From CAYMND01 sp964465065 (lineage in GTDB: Bacteria; Acidobacteriota; Aminicenantia; UBA2199), in contig CAYXHZ010000065.1 in assembly GCA_964465065.1 (NCBI GenBank), positions 1 through 16,980 on the forward strand: a stretch of 16,980 nucleotides of DNA, read 5' to 3'. Numbering within the stretch: the first letter of the stretch is position 1; each line of letters opens with the position of its first letter. Position numbers and translations under genes: made by a program. Below are positions 5,612 to 13,104 of the stretch, in pieces. The notes below the pieces were generated by a model that ran no database searches, was not told the DNA's origin, and worked only from the letters and a program-made list of their open reading frames with translations.

Positions 5612-7174
5612 ATGAAAGACAAACCCGCCGATATCCCACACCTTCCCGGTTGTTACCTGTTCATCGATGACCAGGGCCAGACCCTGTACATCGGCAAAGC
5701 CGGCGATCTGGCCAAGCGGGTGTCTCAATACTTCCACGGCCGCCAGGACATCCGTCACCGGCTGCTGGTAGAAAAAGCCGAGCGCATGGAATTCATCACC
5801 GTGCAAAACGAGCTGGAAGCCCTGCTGCTGGAAAACAACCTCATCAAGCACCACCAACCCCGCTACAACATCAACCTCAAGGACGCCAAAAGCTACGCCT
5901 ATCTGGAATTGACCGCCGAAGACTTTCCGCGTCTGGTCATCTCCCGGCGAAGCCATGCAGGAAGCGGCGGCGAACGTTTCGGTCCCTTCGTTTCGGCCCA
6001 GGAACGCGACCGTATCCGCACCGTTCTCAACCGCCTCTTCCGTCTGCGCACCTGTCGGAAATTTCCGGCCAGGCCCTGCATTCGCTTCCACATCAACACC
6101 TGCAGTGCGCCGTGCAACGCCAGCGTCGGACAAGCCGAGTACCGGGACCAGGTCGAGGACGCCCGCCTGGTCCTCAAGGGAGACATCAAGTCGGTTTCCG
6201 ACCGTCTGCAAGCACGTATGCAGGCTGCAGCCGGCGAGCAGAACTTCGAAATGGCCCTGACCCTGCGCAACCGTTTTTCGGCTCTGCAGAAACTCCGAAT
6301 CGGCCAGACGGTCGACAGCGAACGCCCGATCGACGAAGACGCCATCACCTACCTGTTGCACGAAGGCCGCTTCCACGTCATGGTTTTTCACCTCAGCCGC
6401 GGTCGGGTGATTGCCAGCGAACGCTTCAACTTCGAGGATTTCGGCGACCCTTTCGACGAGTTTCTGATCCAGTATTACGGCAACCATCCGCCTCCGGCCG
6501 AACTGATCGTCCCCGAAGTGCCGAACCCCGCCCTGGCCGAATTCCTGAACGCCGTCGCTGGCCGCAAGGTCAAACTGACCGTTCCGCAACGCGGCCGTAA
6601 ACACCATTTGTTGGCCACCATCGCCCAGAACCTCGAACTGACGGTGCGGCGTCAGCAAAAACACATCGAGGACCTGCAACGTCACCTGGGTCTGAGTACA
6701 CCGCCCCGTGTCATCGAGGGTTTCGACGCCTCACACCTGCACGGCGGTTATACCGTTGCCTCCATGGTTCAATTCCACCAGGGTCAACCGAACAAAAGCC
6801 AATACCGCCGCTTCCGTATTCGCTGCCCGAGCGGCGGCGACGACCTGATGGCCCTGGCCGAGGCCTTGCACCGACGGTACGGCCGCCTCCTCAACGAAGG
6901 CAAAACCCTGCCCGACCTGATCCTCATCGACGGTGGCCCGACGCAACTGGCGCGCGCCCATTCCGTCCTGAACGAATTGCATCTGGATCTGCCGCTCTGT
7001 TCATTGGCAAAGCGTGAAGAGCAGGTTTTTTTGCCCTCGGAACGCAATCCGTTGCCCATCCCGCGCAGCGCCCCGGGCCTCAAGCTGCTGCAGCAGGTCC
7101 GTGACGAGGCCCATCGTTTCGCCATCACTTACAACCGCCTGCTGCGCAAGAAAGGAGCCCTCGATGAGTTATAA
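5612..7174 (+). CDS. uvrC: Excinuclease ABC subunit UvrC lacking the C-terminal helix-hairpin-helix domain
   Basis: UvrC makes the two incisions flanking a DNA lesion after UvrB loads it. The N-terminal GIY-YIG nuclease is complete (Y15, YIG at 26-28, R36). Four cysteines C148, C156, C164 and C168 match the iron-sulfur-cluster cysteines of the family. The UVR motif that binds UvrB lies at about 196-230. The RNase H-like 5' nuclease keeps its triad: D372 (FDASH), D440 (LIDGG) and H501 (DEAHRFAI). At 520 residues it is about 90 shorter than typical UvrC: it stops at RKKGALDEL, where the linker to the (HhH)2 DNA-binding domain normally begins. I see no HhH coding in other frames. The last 11 bases overlap the start of uvrB, and the preceding AAAGGAG serves uvrB. 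The start follows a promoter without a Shine-Dalgarno site. Confidence 0.97.
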   Translation: MKDKPADIPHLPGCYLFIDDQGQTLYIGKAGDLAKRVSQYFHGRQDIRHRLLVEKAERMEFITVQNELEALLLENNLIKHHQPRYNINLKDAKSYAYLELTAEDFPRLVISRRSHAGSGGERFGPFVSAQERDRIRTVLNRLFRLRTCRKFPARPCIRFHINTCSAPCNASVGQAEYRDQVEDARLVLKGDIKSVSDRLQARMQAAAGEQNFEMALTLRNRFSALQKLRIGQTVDSERPIDEDAITYLLHEGRFHVMVFHLSRGRVIASERFNFEDFGDPFDEFLIQYYGNHPPPAELIVPEVPNPALAEFLNAVAGRKVKLTVPQRGRKHHLLATIAQNLELTVRRQQKHIEDLQRHLGLSTPPRVIEGFDASHLHGGYTVASMVQFHQGQPNKSQYRRFRIRCPSGGDDLMALAEALHRRYGRLLNEGKTLPDLILIDGGPTQLARAHSVLNELHLDLPLCSLAKREEQVFLPSERNPLPIPRSAPGLKLLQQVRDEAHRFAITYNRLLRKKGALDEL

Positions 7175-9131
7175 CCTCGTATCCGAATTCAAACCCGCCG
7201 GTTCCCAGCCCCAGGCCATCGCCGGTCTGCTCGAGGGGTTTGACGCCGGGAAACGCAACCAGGTATTGATCGGAGTCACCGGTTCGGGTAAAACCTTCTC
7301 CATCGCCCAGGTCATCGCCGGCCTGAACGCCCCGGCCCTGGTCATGGCTCACAACAAGGCCCTGGCCGCCCAGCTGTACAACGAATTCCGATCCCTGTTT
7401 CCGGACAACCGGGTCGAGTTTTTCGTTTCCTACTACGATTACTATCAGCCCGAATCCTACATCCCGCAACGGGACCAGTACATCGAGAAAGATTCCCTGG
7501 TCAACCCCGAACTGGACCGCATGCGTCTCAGCGCCACCGCCTCGCTGATCACCCGCCGCGACGTCATCATCGTAGCCTCGGTATCCTGCATTTACAGCGT
7601 CGGCGACCCGACCGTCTACACGCGCATGATGAAAGAATTCTCCGTGGGACAGACCCTGGACCGCGACGATTTTCTGGGCATGCTGGTCGACCTGCAGTAC
7701 GAACGCAACGACTACGACCTGTCGCCGGGCTGCTTCCGGGTGCGCGGCGACAGCGTCGACGTAGTGCCGGCCTATCAAAAGGACATCCTGCGTTTCGAAT
7801 TTTTCGGCGACCAGCTGGAATCGATCTGCGAGATCCGCGCCGTCCGCGGCGAGCTCTTGCGCCGGCTCAAATACATCCAGATCCTGCCGGCCCGTCATTT
7901 CGTCACCCCGCGTGAAACCATAGACAGCATCATTCCCCAGATCCGCACCGATCTCAAAGAACAAATCAAGAAGCTGTCCGGCATCGAGGCTCACCGTCTT
8001 GAACAACGCACGCTCTACGATATCGAGATGCTTCAGGAAACCGGTTTCTGCAAAGGAATCGAGAACTATTCCCGCTACTTCGACCATCGCCAACCCGGCG
8101 AACGACCGTACTGCCTGCTCGACTACCTGCCCCCGGATGCCCTGATCGTCATCGACGAGAGCCACCAGACCCTGCCCCAGATCAAGGCCATGTACCGCGG
8201 CGACCGCTCCCGCAAAAACAACCTGGTCGAATACGGCTTCCGTCTACCCAGCGCCTACGACAACCGGCCGTTGACCTTCGCCGAGTTCGAAAAACTGAGC
8301 GAACGTTTCCGGCTGATTTACCTGTCGGCCACACCCGGCGACTACGAACGGGCCAGGGCCGAAAACACCGTCGAGCAGATCATCCGTCCCACCGGTCTGC
8401 TCGATCCGTTGGTCATCGTCCGCCCGGCCCAAGGCCAGATGCAGGACCTGCTGAATGAAATCAAGCTCACGGTTCAAGCCGGTCACCGCGTGCTGGTCAC
8501 CACCCTGACCAAACGCTTCGCCGAGGAGCTGAGTGAATTTTTCCTCGAACAGGGCGTCAAGACCCGATACCTGCATTCGGAGATCGACACCCTGGACCGC
8601 ACTGAACTCATCCGCCAGCTGCGCCTGGGTGAATTCGACGTCCTGGTTGGCATCAACCTGCTGCGGGAAGGCCTAGACATCCCCGAAGTCGGTCTGGTGG
8701 CCATCCTGGATGCCGACAAGGAAGGTTTTCTACGCGACACGCGCAGCCTGATCCAGACCATCGGCCGAGCGGCGCGCAATGTCGATTCGCGGGTCATTCT
8801 CTACGCCGACAAGCGCACCGAATCGATGGACCGGGCCATCGAGGAGACCGAGCGGCGCCGTTCCTTGCAGGCCGAATACAACCGTCGCCACGGCATCACC
8901 CCCAAAACCATCATCAAGCCCGTCGAAGACAAGGAGGCTTTGCCCATCCACAAGACGGCCAAGGACCTGGGCAGCGTCGAGGAAGCCGTCGCCACCCTGC
9001 AGCGGGAGATGGAGAAGGCCGCCGAACGCCTGGATTTCGAAACCGCCATTCTGCTGCGCGAGGAAATCAAGCGCATCGGCAAGTTCGCCAAGAATTTCAG
9101 CAAGGACGAGGCCCAGAAAGGCCATAACTGA
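7164..9131 (+). CDS. uvrB: Excinuclease ABC subunit UvrB
   Basis: UvrB is the damage-verifying, helicase-like core of nucleotide excision repair; it takes over from UvrA and recruits UvrC. The 655-residue product is normal length. It shows Walker A GVTGSGKT (37-44), the tyrosine-rich beta-hairpin YYDYYQPESYI (90-100), Walker B DESH (331-334), the LSATPG motif (388-392), the INLLREGLDIPEV block (about 497-509), motif VI QTIGRAARN (531-539), and a C-terminal UVR motif (about 605-640) that pairs with that of UvrC. I chose the ATG at 7164 because AAAGGAG lies six bases upstream and MSYNLVSEFKP aligns with normal UvrB N-termini; a longer in-frame reading starting at 7014 would add unrelated residues inside uvrC. 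The overlap with uvrC implies coupled translation. uvrA is not in the window. Confidence 0.98.
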   Translation: MSYNLVSEFKPAGSQPQAIAGLLEGFDAGKRNQVLIGVTGSGKTFSIAQVIAGLNAPALVMAHNKALAAQLYNEFRSLFPDNRVEFFVSYYDYYQPESYIPQRDQYIEKDSLVNPELDRMRLSATASLITRRDVIIVASVSCIYSVGDPTVYTRMMKEFSVGQTLDRDDFLGMLVDLQYERNDYDLSPGCFRVRGDSVDVVPAYQKDILRFEFFGDQLESICEIRAVRGELLRRLKYIQILPARHFVTPRETIDSIIPQIRTDLKEQIKKLSGIEAHRLEQRTLYDIEMLQETGFCKGIENYSRYFDHRQPGERPYCLLDYLPPDALIVIDESHQTLPQIKAMYRGDRSRKNNLVEYGFRLPSAYDNRPLTFAEFEKLSERFRLIYLSATPGDYERARAENTVEQIIRPTGLLDPLVIVRPAQGQMQDLLNEIKLTVQAGHRVLVTTLTKRFAEELSEFFLEQGVKTRYLHSEIDTLDRTELIRQLRLGEFDVLVGINLLREGLDIPEVGLVAILDADKEGFLRDTRSLIQTIGRAARNVDSRVILYADKRTESMDRAIEETERRRSLQAEYNRRHGITPKTIIKPVEDKEALPIHKTAKDLGSVEEAVATLQREMEKAAERLDFETAILLREEIKRIGKFAKNFSKDEAQKGHN

Positions 9132-9234
9132 GCCTGGGCATGACCAGCGCAGTTCGAATCGGTCGCCAGTTCTTCCCTAAGCGATGATTTCTGTTTTATG
9201 ATTATTCGACCGTGCTTTTTTCAAGCCATTGTTT

Positions 9235-9240
9235 TATTAT
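9235..9240 (+). promoter_or_regulatory. Possible -10 box of the kinase operon
   Basis: TATTAT ends nine bases before the ATG at 9250, the same spacing as at the flippase-like gene and uvrC. No convincing -35 lies 16-18 bases upstream (best GTGCTT), so this is weak. Another -10-like word, TATGAT, is at 9197-9202. The uvrB-kinase gap (9132-9249) has no evident terminator, so read-through from uvrB is also possible. Confidence 0.3.
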
Positions 9241-9249
9241 TACTGCAGT

Positions 9250-11016
9250 ATGGAAAAGCGGCGCTTCAACGAATACATCGGCAGCACTTTAGGCAATTAC
9301 CGAATCCTGAAACGGATAGGCTCCGGCGGTATGGGCACGGTTTTTCTGGCCCGCGATCTGGCCCTGGAACGCGACGTCGCCCTCAAAGTCATCTCTCCTG
9401 AGCTGGCCCGCAACCCGGTTTTGATGAACCGTTTCCGGGTCGAAGCCATCGCCCAGGCCAAACTGAATCACAACAACATCGTCACCATTCACACTTTCTG
9501 CAAGGACGACAGCTTCAACAAGAACAACGAAACCTATTATTTCGTCATGGAGTATGTCGACGGTACCACCCTCAAGAACCTGATCCAGAAGGATGGCCCC
9601 ATGCCCGTCAACCCCGGTCTGAAGCTTTTCGCCCAGATCCTGGACGGTATGGGCTACGCCCACGCCCGGGGGGTCGTCCACCGCGATATCAAACCGGCCA
9701 ACATTTTTTTCAACTCCCACCATATCGCCAAGATCGGAGACTTCGGTATCGCCAAAGTCGAAGGCATCGACGGACTGACCCGAATGGGCAGCGGCATGGG
9801 TTCTCCCATGTACTCCGCCCCCGAGCAACTGCTGGGGCAGCCCACCGATGCCCGCAGCGACATCTTTTCGTTGGGCATGACCCTCTACGAGATGCTGACC
9901 GGCACCCCGCCCGTCAAGATCGGCGGCAGCAGCGGCCTGGACAGTCTTGCCGAAGCGGCGCAAGCCATGCCGGCCAGATGCCGTGAAATCAACCCGGCCA
10001 TCCCGGTCAAGGTCGACGACCTGATCATGAAGAGCATCGCCAAAGACCCGGCTGACCGGTTTCAGACCATCCAGGAGTTCAAAAACGCCGTCAACGAATT
10101 GTTGTGGCCGATGACACCGGTACCGGACTCCTGCACCGACCCGGCAGCGCTCCAGACGTCCAGAGCCGTGGAAAAAACCCAGATACAGACCTCCACAGGC
10201 AGAATGAACCGTTTCCGTTTTCCAAAACCAGCCTGGAAAAGCCCATCCACACACGCCCTGAGGCAGATTGCCGCCGTGTTGGGTATCATCTTGACCGCAC
10301 TCGTCGCCTACATGTTCATCTCCAGCAACGATTCCGCCCGTGGCGCCTTTGTGGCCTACACGCCTCAGGATCAGAGCCCCGGCCTCACTACGCCCAAGCC
10401 GACAACAACAGACCCAGGCTCGTTTCCGACATTACCCGGAAGGACACAGCCGGCCACGCATTCCATACCGCAGGAATTGAGCGCTGACGACCTGCTGAGC
10501 AGAATGAGGCAACTGATCGACAGCAAGCAGTACAGGCAGGCACTCAATCTGGGCAAAAAAGCCAACACGGCCGGTCAGACATCCGGAGAGCTCTTTCAAT
10601 TGCTGGCCATGGCCAGCTTTTTCGAAGGCGATAAAGACCAGAGCGCCCACTACCTCAAACAGGCGCTGGATCAAGACCATACGGTCAGCTTTCCGTTGTT
10701 GTTCGAGAGTTCGAAAAAAAGGTTCATACGGGGCAATCTGGCCATTTCGTACAGCAGCATCGCCTTCATCAATTACGATGAAAGCAACAGGACGGGAAAA
10801 ACCCTGCTCTCGCTGTCGATTAACCAGGTCAAGGACGTCTTCGACGATACGGCCAGCGAAGTCAACAATCTGTTCAGAAAGAAAAAGAACCGTAAAAACC
10901 CGATCCTGATCATCAAGGATCAACAGAACCGGAGATATTCGCTGCAGATGAGTCGCAACGATGCCGGCATGAGAAGATACATTCGCCACATCATCAACAG
11001 TCTGAGGAAAACGTGA
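9250..11016 (+). CDS. Membrane Ser/Thr protein kinase with TPR-like and PH-like C-terminal regions
   Basis: This 588-residue Hanks-type kinase is the first gene of a four-gene phospho-signalling operon. The kinase domain (about 16-285) has the glycine loop GSGGMG (24-29), Lys46 in VALK, HRDIKPAN (144-151, catalytic D146), DFG (164-166), SAPEQ (189-193) and the helix-F Asp204. The activation loop is unusual: GLTRMGSGMGSPMYSAPE has Ser where Thr is nearly always found (GTPxYxxPE). A hydrophilic Thr/Ser-rich juxtamembrane segment (290-335) precedes one membrane helix (about 338-357) and a Pro/Thr-rich linker. Residues about 412-475 look like one or two TPR helix pairs; 483-585 alternate short strands and end in a helix, resembling bacterial PH/GRAM-type domains (weak, by eye). 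The single helix would place these outside the cytoplasm. I used the ATG at 9250, not an in-frame TTG at 9229 that lies in the putative promoter. Confidence 0.92.
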   Translation: MEKRRFNEYIGSTLGNYRILKRIGSGGMGTVFLARDLALERDVALKVISPELARNPVLMNRFRVEAIAQAKLNHNNIVTIHTFCKDDSFNKNNETYYFVMEYVDGTTLKNLIQKDGPMPVNPGLKLFAQILDGMGYAHARGVVHRDIKPANIFFNSHHIAKIGDFGIAKVEGIDGLTRMGSGMGSPMYSAPEQLLGQPTDARSDIFSLGMTLYEMLTGTPPVKIGGSSGLDSLAEAAQAMPARCREINPAIPVKVDDLIMKSIAKDPADRFQTIQEFKNAVNELLWPMTPVPDSCTDPAALQTSRAVEKTQIQTSTGRMNRFRFPKPAWKSPSTHALRQIAAVLGIILTALVAYMFISSNDSARGAFVAYTPQDQSPGLTTPKPTTTDPGSFPTLPGRTQPATHSIPQELSADDLLSRMRQLIDSKQYRQALNLGKKANTAGQTSGELFQLLAMASFFEGDKDQSAHYLKQALDQDHTVSFPLLFESSKKRFIRGNLAISYSSIAFINYDESNRTGKTLLSLSINQVKDVFDDTASEVNNLFRKKKNRKNPILIIKDQQNRRYSLQMSRNDAGMRRYIRHIINSLRKT

Positions 11017-11029
11017 GAATGAGTCCTGC

Positions 11030-12007
11030 ATGAAGTTGTACTATCAAAGCTTGTCCGATCTGGGTTGCGTGCGCAGCAACAACGAGGACAGCATCTATGC
11101 CGGCCGGCTGAAAGGTGGCGACTACCTGTTCGCTGTAGCCGACGGAATGGGCGGACACCAGGCCGGAGAGGTGGCCAGTCGCGAGGCGATCGCCAAACTG
11201 GTCAAAAAAGCCGCCGCTATCGGACAACGCCCCATCAACCTGGCCCTCGAAGACATCCTGAGGCAGATCAATCAGGACATACTGGCCATGAATGGCAGTC
11301 GGGAAAACAATCTGCGCATGGGCACAACCCTGTCCGTGCTGTTCATCCGGCAGGATCAGGCATACATTGCCCATGTCGGTGACAGCCGTATCTATCGTTT
11401 CCGCCGCCGCACCGATTCAGCCACTCAGCCCAAACCGCTGTTGCAGCTGACCGAGGATCACTCCTTTGTGGGCGCTTTGGTCAAAAACGGCAGCTTGAGC
11501 GAGGCGGAAGCCAGAAAGCATCCCCGACGCAATGTCCTGAACCAATCCATTGGTATGCGACCAAAAATCTCCATCCAGGTCCTTGGTCCGTTGACCGTTG
11601 CCGCCGGCGATCAATTTTTACTCTGTTCCGACGGCTTGAGCTCGGTTCTGGAAGATGCCGAGATCGAAACCATCCTTGGCATCCCAGCCAACGGTCAGTT
11701 GGCCAAGAAGCTCGTCAATAAAGCCAAACTGAAAGGCGGTCCTGACAATATCAGCGTGATTGCCGTGGCCACTGAACCCCTGGCACCGGCCAGCGGCCTA
11801 AAACAGGAAACCAAACCGGAAATCAATTTACATACCGCCGTCGACGGCAAATCCGCCAGGAAACAGTTCAGTTTGAAAATCATCCTGCTGATCCTCTTGA
11901 CCATGCTCCTGGCCGCCCTCGCCTTCCTGCTGATCGATGGCGCCTCCCGCCAGTCCCAAACCGGTCAAGCCGGCGACAATCCCGCGTCAGACAGCGGCTC
12001 AGAGTAA
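11030..12007 (+). CDS. PP2C-family Ser/Thr protein phosphatase with a C-terminal membrane anchor
   Basis: This 325-residue protein would remove phosphates from Ser/Thr residues, presumably those placed by the kinases on either side. PP2C (PPM) motifs are complete: RSNNEDS (15-21, metal Asp20), VADGMGGH (36-43, Asp38), MGTTLSVLF (about 97-105), HVGDSRIYR (115-123), LTEDHSFV (140-147), CSDGLSS (199-205, Asp201) and GGPDNISVI (236-244, Asp239). This is the PstP/Stp1/PrpC type. Residues about 282-302 form a hydrophobic helix after a basic patch, so the catalytic domain should face the cytoplasm with a short tail outside. It lies 13 bases after kinase 1 and 3 bases before kinase 2, so it is almost certainly co-transcribed. 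No strong Shine-Dalgarno site is visible. Confidence 0.95.
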   Translation: MKLYYQSLSDLGCVRSNNEDSIYAGRLKGGDYLFAVADGMGGHQAGEVASREAIAKLVKKAAAIGQRPINLALEDILRQINQDILAMNGSRENNLRMGTTLSVLFIRQDQAYIAHVGDSRIYRFRRRTDSATQPKPLLQLTEDHSFVGALVKNGSLSEAEARKHPRRNVLNQSIGMRPKISIQVLGPLTVAAGDQFLLCSDGLSSVLEDAEIETILGIPANGQLAKKLVNKAKLKGGPDNISVIAVATEPLAPASGLKQETKPEINLHTAVDGKSARKQFSLKIILLILLTMLLAALAFLLIDGASRQSQTGQAGDNPASDSGSE

Positions 12008-12010
12008 ATC

Positions 12011-13096
12011 ATGGAAGAGCAAAGACTGGGTCAATTCCAACTGCTGCGTTGCCTGGGCGAAGGTGGCATGGGGAAAGTCTACCTGGCCCGCGACAACCAA
12101 CTGGAACGAGAAGTCGCCATAAAAGTGATCGCACCGGAACTGATCGACGATCCGGAGCTGATCGCCCGTTTCCGCGTCGAAGCCATCGCCCAGGCCCGGC
12201 TCAGCCATCCCAATATCGTCACGATTTATTCTTTCCTGCAAACTGCCGGAACCTACATCATCGTCATGGAGTATGTAGCCGGCAAGAACCTCAAGCAGCT
12301 CCTTCAGGAAAAAGGCAAACTGCCGCTTCAAACCGCGTTGCACATCGCCAGCGCAGTACTCGACGCCCTGTCCTTCGCCCATGCCAAAGGCATTCTGCAC
12401 CGAGATATCAAACCGGCCAACATCCTGATCACCCCGGAAGGAAGGGTCAAGCTCGGCGACTTCGGCATTGCCAAGATTGAGGGTCTGGATGGATTGACCC
12501 GCATCGGTACCATGCTGGGCACCCCCTTCTATTCGTCCCCCGAACAAATCCGCGCCATGAAGGTGAGCCCGGCCACCGACATCTACTCTCTGACCGTCAC
12601 CCTCTACGAAATGCTCTCCGGCACTCTGCCCTTCGGCCCCGGCTGCAGATCCAGTTCCGAGGTCCAGAAAGCCCATCTGGAGCGCGAGCCGCTGCCCCTG
12701 GCCTCCTTTTGCCCAGGTCTGCCGGCCCGGCTGGAAAGCCTTATCAGCAAAGGTCTGGCTAAAAAACCGGAACAACGTTTCCCGAGCGCCCGGGATTACC
12801 ACATCGCCCTGGACGCCCTGATAAAAAATCGTCACGGCTTTGCTCAATCCTTGAATCTGGCCGGTCTAGCCGCACCCATTGCGAGTCTGTTCGGTAAAAT
12901 CGGCCGGGTCAAGCTTGTCAAACCAGCCATTAACAGTGTTTCGCCCAGAAACGACAAGCGCTGGCTGTTGTTTCTGCTCGTACCGCTGCTGTTGCTCCTG
13001 CTGCTGATATCACTGTCCGCCCGGCCAAGCGCGACCGATACCGGCCACCGACCGCCGACAGTCTCGGATTCGATGAGAGAAATTTCTAGAAAATAG
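12011..13096 (+). CDS. Membrane-anchored Ser/Thr protein kinase (second paralogue)
   Basis: This 361-residue Hanks-type kinase is closely similar to the kinase at 9250 over the catalytic domain (shared VEAIAQA, HRDIKPANI, GDFGIAK and DGLTR), suggesting duplication. Motifs are GEGGMG (16-21), Lys38, HRDIKPAN (130-137, D132), DFG (150-152), the activation loop GLTRIGTMLGTPFYSSPE (161-178) with Thr163, Thr167 and Thr171, and helix-F Asp190. The usual Gly in SLGVTLYE is Thr here (SLTVTLYE, about 193-200), a small oddity. A basic linker (about 272-317) leads to one very Leu-rich membrane helix (318-336) and a short 25-residue tail with no sensor domain. The activation loop offers phosphothreonines that the FHA domain of the next gene could bind. 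The TAG stop forms part of the next gene's TAGGAGG ribosome binding site. Confidence 0.95.
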   Translation: MEEQRLGQFQLLRCLGEGGMGKVYLARDNQLEREVAIKVIAPELIDDPELIARFRVEAIAQARLSHPNIVTIYSFLQTAGTYIIVMEYVAGKNLKQLLQEKGKLPLQTALHIASAVLDALSFAHAKGILHRDIKPANILITPEGRVKLGDFGIAKIEGLDGLTRIGTMLGTPFYSSPEQIRAMKVSPATDIYSLTVTLYEMLSGTLPFGPGCRSSSEVQKAHLEREPLPLASFCPGLPARLESLISKGLAKKPEQRFPSARDYHIALDALIKNRHGFAQSLNLAGLAAPIASLFGKIGRVKLVKPAINSVSPRNDKRWLLFLLVPLLLLLLLISLSARPSATDTGHRPPTVSDSMREISRK

Positions 13097-13100
13097 GAGG
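13094..13100 (+). promoter_or_regulatory. Strong Shine-Dalgarno site overlapping the kinase 2 stop codon
   Basis: TAGGAGG contains the TAG stop of kinase 2 (13094-13096) and lies four bases before the ATG at 13105. It fixes the start of the protease-FHA gene and suggests termination-reinitiation coupling within the operon. Confidence 0.7.
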
Positions 13101-13104
13101 AACC

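Noticed and set aside
5300..6685. A 461-residue minus-strand open frame over uvrC and the preceding gene
   Set aside because: It runs opposite two clearly recognised genes and its translation has no recognisable motif.
7014..7163. An upstream extension of uvrB
   Set aside because: It would add about 50 residues with no UvrB similarity inside uvrC, while ATG 7164 has a good Shine-Dalgarno site and a normal N-terminus.
7172..7400. A frameshift hiding the missing UvrC helix-hairpin-helix domain
   Set aside because: The other frames past the uvrC stop encode UvrB or non-homologous sequence, with no IPGIG-like HhH motif, so the domain is absent rather than out of frame.
7125..8165. A 346-residue minus-strand open frame inside uvrB
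   Set aside because: It is the complement of conserved UvrB motifs; no start signal or family resemblance.
9229..9249. TTG start seven codons upstream for kinase 1
   Set aside because: It adds FYYYCS-type residues that come from the putative -10 region; the ATG at 9250 begins a normal kinase N-terminus.
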